Source: Trametes villosa (taxonomy: Eukaryota; Basidiomycota; Agaricomycetes; Polyporales; Polyporaceae). From it: DNA of 64,000 bases. This document shows positions 56,853-64,000 of this stretch, piece by piece. Within the stretch, counting starts at the first letter, position 1. The number at the start of each line of letters is the position of its first letter. The DNA lies in contig PUDQ02000113.1 in the NCBI GenBank assembly GCA_002964805.2, positions 620,001 through 684,000 on the forward strand, given 5' to 3'. The position numbers were made by a program, and so were the translations under genes. A model generated the notes under the pieces. The model searched no databases. It had not been told where the DNA came from and saw only the letters and a program-made list of their open reading frames with translations.

Positions 56853-58458
56853 ATGAATCTAGCGCGGCATTCAATCAGTTCCACCGCCCCTGTCCTCATC
56901 TTCGACGCCCGCTTCGACCCAGACTGCCGCATCTTCGCCACCTCCACCCAGGCCGGCTTCGCAGTCTACCGCACATGGCCGCTGCAGCTCCTCCGCAAAC
57001 GAGGTACGTCCCACCGATCCGCCCGGGCGTCCGATGTGGTGCTGAACGCATTTCGTAGAGATAATGGGCGGGACGCTCTCCGCGGTCGTGCCCCTGCACA
57101 CGTCGTCGCTGCTGTTCCTCGTCGGGGGCGGGCGCAGTCCGCGCTACCCACCCAATAAGGTCATTCTCTGGGATGATGCGCTCGCGCAAGAGGTCGCTGA
57201 ACTGGAGTTCAGAGAGAGGGTCAGGGGCCTGGCGTGCCGCCGCGGGTGGCTCGCGGTCGCGCTGCGCAGGCGCGTCGTCGTGTTCCAGGTCGGCGAGACT
57301 ATTGTGCGGTTCGGGGAGTGGGATACGTGCGATAATCCGCGAGGTGAGTTCCGGATATTGACCCGTTCCCGGAAGACATCCCTCAGACAGGATTCTCATT
57401 CAGGATTGCTCACGATCGCGACTGCTGCATACTCAACATTACTCGCGATTCCCGGCCGGCAGATGGGTCACATACAACTCATACATCTACCCCCTTGTCC
57501 TCCGCCACAACCCATCGGACCTCCCTCATCGACACCACCTCCAAGACCGCCGCCTGATCCGACAAAGCATCCAGTATCTATCATCGCCGCCCACACAACC
57601 GCCCTCAGCACCCTATCCGTCCCCCCTTCCGGCCGGCTCCTCGCCACTACCTCATCGCGAGGCACCCTCATCCGGATATGGGATACCACGACCGGGAAGC
57701 TCGTGCGGGAGCTCCGGAGAGGGACGGACAAGGCCGAGATCTACGGTGTCGCCTTCCGCCCTGACGAGCGGGAGGTGTGCGTGTGGAGCGACAAAGGCAC
57801 CGTGCACGTCTTCGCTCTCACCTCCGGCTCAGGCGCCTCGTAAGCATCGCTCGAAATAGGTGTGGTGTGCGGACAGACCCTTAATAGATTTCCCCGCAGG
57901 AATCGACAGTCTACCTTCTCACCTCTGACGCCATTTATACCCCTGCCCAAGTACTTCGACTCAGAATGGTCGTATGCGCAGTACCGGATTCCCTCCCAGT
58001 CGGCGCACATTTCCCTCTCGGCACAGCCTGCGAAGCCGCCTACAGCCGACATCGTGGACGAGGAGAAGTGCGTCGTCGGCTGGATACAGATTTCCCCAGA
58101 AGACCAGGACGAGTCCGGCCGGGCGCAAACCGTAGAATACCAACTCGTCGCGCTGACTTATACCGGCGGCTGGTACCGCCTTGCGCTCCCGTCGTCGACG
58201 TCCGCATCGTCCTCCAGCCCCGTGGTGCCTTCTTCGTCCACCAGCGTCCGTGCGGGGACTCCGTCGTTGCGCGAGCCTCTGTCGGCCTCGCCACCGAGCG
58301 TTCGCACGATATCGAATGCGCGACCTCGGTCCGGCAGCGGGTCATCGTTCGGGATCCGATCCGACAAGGGCAAGGAACGCGAGAAGGAGGAGAAGCCAGG
58401 TCGGGAGTGCGTCCTGCGGGAGTACCGGCGATTCGGTCGGTGGGACGGGTGGGGTTGA
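56853..58458 (+). CDS. PROPPIN WD-repeat phosphoinositide-binding protein (ATG18/HSV2/WIPI family)
   Basis: Four exons (56853-57003, 57059-57343, 57404-57839, 57900-58458) encode 476 residues folding as a seven-bladed propeller. PROPPINs bind PI3P and PI(3,5)P2 on autophagic and endosomal membranes. The diagnostic L/FRRG motif is present in VRELRRGTDKAEIYGVAF, with the preceding blade 4-5 segment IIAAHTTALSTLSVPPSGR. The N-terminal blade FDARFDPDCRIFATSTQAGF is typical. A Pro-rich insertion (about residues 215-235) and a Ser-rich insertion near the C-terminus (about 395-460) extend loops. The short N-terminus and the pattern fit the HSV2/WIPI3-4 branch better than ATG18, but this is not certain. 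Confidence 0.88.
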
Positions 58459-58951
58459 CGGCTCGGAGGGGGGAATGCGAACGAACGCTTTGCTACGACG
58501 ACCATGATGACCTGGATCGATTCATATACGTTTGGATGTGTGCATTAGGATATCCCGCTGCCCGTGCTCTGCTCTCGAGACGATCGTATGGCATATGTAA
58601 CTTTACCATGGCTCATCCGCAATAGTAATCTTGTATATGTACAGACTCATGCATACATCATGTCCATCATGTAGCTCACGATCGTACTGTCGTGCAGCAG
58701 TACCTGTTCCCTAGTACTCGCGGATACGAGAACACCTCGTCGCGGAAACATGCGGTACTTTCCACGCTGAGTACGTTCAGAACCCTATCACAGGGTTTCA
58801 AGTCACTGCCACCTGCGCGTTTGCGTAGTTCCCGTTCTGACCTCCGACCACCATCTCGAGGGATTGAGGTGTGCAGGTATCCATATGCAAGGCTGTTAAC
58901 TACCACACTGAAACAGCGCTGCAGCCGTGTTCACTCTTGACGAAGTTGGCT
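58459..58951. other. Intergenic region before ATE1
   Basis: 493 bp with the 3' end of the PROPPIN gene and the ATE1 promoter. No gene or clear element seen. Confidence 0.5.
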
Positions 58952-60791
<1,840 letters not shown>

Positions 60792-61169
60792 CTCTGCGAG
60801 GGTACGCGTATAATTCGGCGCTTGGGTTGCTCGAGCGGCGGCGAGAAGTCGTTCCATGTATTGTTGTCGTGCAAGTACTGTGCTATCTGAGCTCTGGATG
60901 TATTTCAATGTTTTGTCGAGAACTACGTTGATCGATGGTAGTTTCTCGTATCGCGGTGGAGCCGAAGAAGAACGTTCAACGCGACGCATTCCTCGTTCAT
61001 CGTCGCGCGCCCGGGGAGCAGACGCGCCTCGACGCGCCCCCGGTCCGCGCTGTCCGCGTGGCGCGTATACGGCGCCGAGCGCGCCCGCACGCGCTCTTAA
61101 GCTTGCACTCGCACCCTCACCACACCGTCCACGCCCAGCAGAAGCACGCAGCGGCCAGCTCAAGCACAC
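60792..61169. other. Intergenic region before IMP2, with an antisense open frame
   Basis: 378 bp with the ATE1 3' end and the IMP2 promoter. The minus strand is open for 179 codons from 61175 to 60636, running into the last ATE1 exon in antisense. Part of it reads like a helical protein (STVLARQQYMERLLAAARAT), but there is no family match I know and the frame may be chance. Confidence 0.4.
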
Positions 61170-62055
61170 ATGCAAGCCCTCCGCGGCGTGCGTGCGCGCC
61201 TTGCGTCCGCCCGCCAGGCCTCGCGTGCCCTCTTCGCGCGGGGGACCACGCTCCGGTGGACGCTCTCCGCGCTGGTCTGGCTTCCTCTCGGCATCTTCGT
61301 GACCGAGTACGGCGTGAACATCAAGACTGTCCGGGGCCGCAGCATGCAGGTGCGTGACACGGCTGGGCGGGGGTATGGGAGTCGCTGACAGTGCTTCGCT
61401 AGCTAGCCTACGCTTAACCCGGACGACTCTACGTGGAAGGACATCGTGCTGTTCGACCGCTTCTCAATACGGCTCGCGCAGCAATACAACCGCGGCGACA
61501 TCGTCGCGCTGAAGTGCGTTGGCACGCGTGCAGCTGCAGCCTGGGACGTCAGCTGACTGGGTTGCCTGCAGGTCTCCGACCGACTCGAAGCTCGTGGTGA
61601 AGCGCATAGTCGCGTTAGAGGGTGATATCGTACGTGCCCAAGGTTCCCTGCCCATAGCATCCATCTCATGGCGAACGCGCAGGTGAAGACGCTGCCCCCA
61701 TACCCGGACGCAGAGGTGCGCGTGCCACCAGGGCACGCCTGGGTAGAAGGTGCGCCACGCGCCTCCCACCCCCATCGCACCCACTCACCCGCAGACAGGC
61801 GACGAGCCCTTCCGCACTGAGGACAGCAACCGCTTCGGACCCGTGCCGCTAGGGCTCATCGAATCCCGCCTCGCATTCATCCTCTGGCCGTGGGCCCGTG
61901 TAGGCCCGCTCGGTCAGCCCCTCGTTGCGCGCCACGATGCTCGCGTCGGCAGCCCTGACTGGAGGCGGAGCAAGGCCGAGCTCGAGCGCGAGCAGTGGCG
62001 GAACTCGCGTGTAACCATCGCCCCGCCCCGACCAGAAGCTGGCATGGAGGCGTAG
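61170..62055 (+). CDS. IMP2: Mitochondrial inner membrane protease subunit 2
   Basis: Five exons (61170-61349, 61407-61513, 61572-61629, 61683-61749, 61799-62055) encode 222 residues. Imp2 is an S26 signal peptidase facing the intermembrane space that removes sorting signals from imported proteins. The catalytic serine is in RGRSMQPTLNP, cut by intron 1 right after SMQ; the catalytic lysine is in VVKRIVALEGDIV (KR...GD motif). Box E reads GDEPFRTEDSNRFGPVPLGLI. The N-terminus is an Arg-rich presequence followed by a membrane helix (LRWTLSALVWLPLGIFVTEY). The exon 5 acceptor at 61798 was chosen over the AG at 61794 because it alone keeps VEGDEPF. The C-terminal extension after SRLAFILWPW is longer than in yeast. 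Confidence 0.93.
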
Positions 62056-62377
62056 CACCCGAGGCTGACACGGCGACATAGCACAGGCCTTGCGGTGCCG
62101 GGGTACAGGTGCGATGCGTGAGGGGCACGGATGTCTACAGTCCAATAAAAAGGGAAATTATGGTGGTACAGCGTGCTGGACTAGCAATAAAATAGAAGTG
62201 AAGGTGGGCCACAACAAACGACCGGCGGGTACAGCCGAGATGAATGTCTATGGGCGCGCAAGCGGTACGCGAACGAACAGATAGCGAGTGCGAGAGCGAC
62301 GAGGGAGCTACCGAGGGCGCACTCAGGCGACGCACGCTTCGAGGGAGCGGGAACATGCGTTGTATGGGTGACTACGA
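62056..62377. other. Convergent 3' region between IMP2 and the KCH1-like gene
   Basis: 322 bp between two stop codons. No gene seen; it must hold both 3' untranslated regions. Confidence 0.5.
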
Positions 62378-64000
62378 CTACATAGCGTGTCCGGCACTGT
62401 GGTCATACCCGTCGCTGCCTCCGCTATGCCTGTCGTACTGCTGCTGGTGCTGGTGCTGCTGCGGCTGGTACCCGTGCTGCGCGGGCGCGAACATGTTCTG
62501 CGGCCCGGGCGAGTACGGGTTCGGGTACTCGTCCTGGCGGTACTGCTGCTGCTGGCCGTACGGCGCCGTGCTCGCCGACCGATAGTCCGGCGCAGCGCTG
62601 CCCGAGCGGTAATCCGGCGCGACGCTGCCCGAGCGGTAGTCGGGCGCAGCACTCGGCGAGCGGTAGTCCGGCGCCGCGCTGGGGGAGCGGTAGTCGGGCG
62701 CGGCGCTCGGCGCGCGGTAGGGATCGTACGACTCGTACCCGCCGTACGCGCTGTGCTGCGCGGACGAGTGGTGCGCGGAGCCGAGGTCGTCCGCCTGGCC
62801 GAACGGCGCGGCCGCGGAGGAGAGGTGCACCTGGCTCGCCGCGTACTCGTCCTCGTACGGCGCCTGCGGCGAGTCGGGGAGCGTCCCGATCGAGCCGTTG
62901 TACTGGTGGTACGCGCCCCCCTGCTGCGCGTACGCGGGCATCGGCGGGTAGTCGAGCGGGGGGTAGTCCACGCCGTAGTCGACGGGCGCCTTGTAGTCCG
63001 CGTAGTAGTAGTCGCTCTGCGCGGCGAGCGTGCTCGGGGGCGGGCCGCGCGTCCGGACGGAGGCGACGTCGTCGCGGTCGTCGTCGAGGGAGACGCTCGG
63101 GAGGGTAGGCTGGGGGAGGGGCTTCGCGATGAGCTCGCCCTTCTTGTTCTTGAGGTGGGAGTAGTCGCCGGCGGCCTCCTTCTTCGCAAGGGCGGCAGCC
63201 TTGGCCAGACGCTGCTTGTTCCTGCGCTTGATAATCTCCGCAATACGCTGGAAGGGAATCAGCATCATGTTGAACACGTATTAAAAATACATGAACGAAC
63301 CTTGTCAACTTTGTGGCAGCAGTATTCCTACGCAAGGTAAGCACGCATACATTCCTGATGTGTGTCTGACATACCTTCAAGTTACCTTGAATGTGGCACA
63401 GCAGAGGAATGTAGCAGATACCCGCAATGATGAGCATCAGCAGGGAGAGGGCGAAGACGAAGACGGTGAAGGCCGTCGACACAGTGAGGGCAGAGGTAAT
63501 GTAGTCGCCGTCGAAGTACTTGCTGATCTTCCAGAACGGGCCGTCGTCCTCCTTGGAGAGGTAGAACGCGTAGAGGGTCAACGCGTTGATAGACTGACGC
63601 GGGCCGTCGGCGAAAAGCAGGCGCTTCCAGCTCTTGAACGTGAAGAACACGAAGAAGGCAAAGTCATCCATCCGCTTTGTTGACGCGGCGATGTGGTTGA
63701 AGAAGCAAAAGTGGTCGTATGACCCTGCGGAGATAGGTGAGCGCGGGAACGGCGTGGGCCGTTGTGCGGACTTACGGAGTGAGTAGTATTTGTTGGCCAT
63801 GACATTGGTGAATGCGTACGAGATGTCGCGGCTTTGGATGATCTTCTTCGCTTTGTATGCCTCGTACGCGAGCTGCAGGGTATGAGATCCCGTCGGGAAG
63901 GGGGCGAGCACTAAGATGAAACATACCAGGAGGAAGGAGAAGACGACGCAGCCGAAGAAGAGCCAACGGCCGACGCTGAAGGGGATGTAGACACAGCCGT
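62378..64000 (-). CDS. KCH1/PRM6-family low-affinity K+ channel protein, partial
   Basis: Five exons are visible (64000-63927 open to the right edge, 63872-63776, 63724-63375, 63327-63301, 63247-62378); the start lies beyond the window. Kch1 and Kch2 carry K+ influx that promotes calcium entry during pheromone or stress responses in yeast. Family segments: GRWLFFGCVVFSFLL, DISYAFTNVMANKYYSLRSY, FCFFNHIAASTKRMDDFAFF, ADGPRQSINALTLYAFYLSK, then two close helices (ALTVSTAFTVFVFALSLLML) and CHIQGNLKEYCCHKVDKRIA. One exon is 27 nt (EYCCHKVDK). The last 290 residues are a cytosolic tail rich in Tyr, Ser, Ala and Gln, with five tandem copies of a nine-residue unit, a poly-Gln/His part and the end DHSAGHAM. 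Confidence 0.88.
62577..62705 (-). repeat. 27 nt tandem repeat inside the KCH1-like gene
   Basis: Five tandem copies of a 27 nt unit coding for APDYRSPSA and variants (APDYRSGSV, APDYRSGSA, APDYRSAST). The APDYRS part is invariant while the last three residues drift, so the unit is under coding constraint. Copy number is likely to vary between strains. Confidence 0.8.

Noticed and set aside
62323..63243. 306-codon Ser/Thr/Arg-rich frame on the minus strand and 317-codon Val/Arg-rich frame on the plus strand
   Set aside because: Both are out-of-frame readings of the KCH1-like tail repeats; the true frame matches the family upstream through proper splice sites.

Overview
The window reads as a gene-dense chromosome piece from a filamentous basidiomycete, most likely an Agaricomycete (mushroom or polypore class). 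The evidence is about 57% GC coding sequence, nearly every gene broken by several 45-65 nt introns with GT...AG ends and CTNAC-like branch sites, many very short exons, and typical basidiomycete proteins (KCH1-type channel, WW-domain membrane protein, MYND proteins). I resolved 27 protein-coding genes, one of them cut by the right edge. For every complete gene the exon lengths I chose sum to a multiple of three. I saw no tRNA, rRNA, CRISPR array, intact transposon or viral sequence. Species cannot be named from sequence alone.

Layout, left to right. 1-812: no certain gene, with a degenerate GGATACAT-like repeat field. 813-2360: conserved unknown protein. 2496-5967: three adjacent proteasome genes, PRE3 (beta1, minus), RPN12 (lid, plus), PRE10 (alpha7, minus). 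6218-9313: nucleoporin NUP82. 10110-10908: hotdog thioesterase. 11177-13193: WW-domain membrane protein. 13521-17288: CSC1/OSCA channel. 17564-20067: nucleoporin NSP1. 20560-22784: MFS drug:H+ antiporter. 23400-26964: splicing helicase PRP5. 27196-28317: proteasome regulator PI31. 28712-29729: acidic unknown protein. 29878-33510: a 960-residue ankyrin-dysferlin-FYVE-RING protein. 33827-36227: ferric reductase. 36228-37866: unresolved. 37867-39665: kynurenine aminotransferase. 39774-45787: SLH1/ASCC3-type helicase with a decayed and shortened C-terminal half. 46221-48584: xanthine/uric acid permease. 48644-51295: two tandem MYND genes. 51858-53071: EMC3. 53328-54216: frequenin/NCS1. 54903-56422: Cys-rich unknown protein. 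56853-58458: PROPPIN. 58952-60791: arginyltransferase ATE1. 61170-62055: IMP2. 62378-64000+: KCH1 family channel.

Themes. Protein turnover is over-represented: three proteasome subunits side by side, PI31 22 kb away, a FYVE-RING ligase candidate and ATE1. Two direct partners of the nuclear pore Nup82 complex, NUP82 and NSP1, lie 8 kb apart. Calcium and ion handling appears as CSC1, NCS1 and KCH1, and iron uptake as the ferric reductase. Whether this grouping is more than chance needs comparison with other genomes.

Gene structure is the most unusual side of the window: frame-neutral or very small exons (3, 8, 14, 17, 17 and 20 nt) and two GC-AG introns, each forced by conserved protein motifs. 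Functions are assigned by recalled family resemblance and visible motifs, not by database searches.
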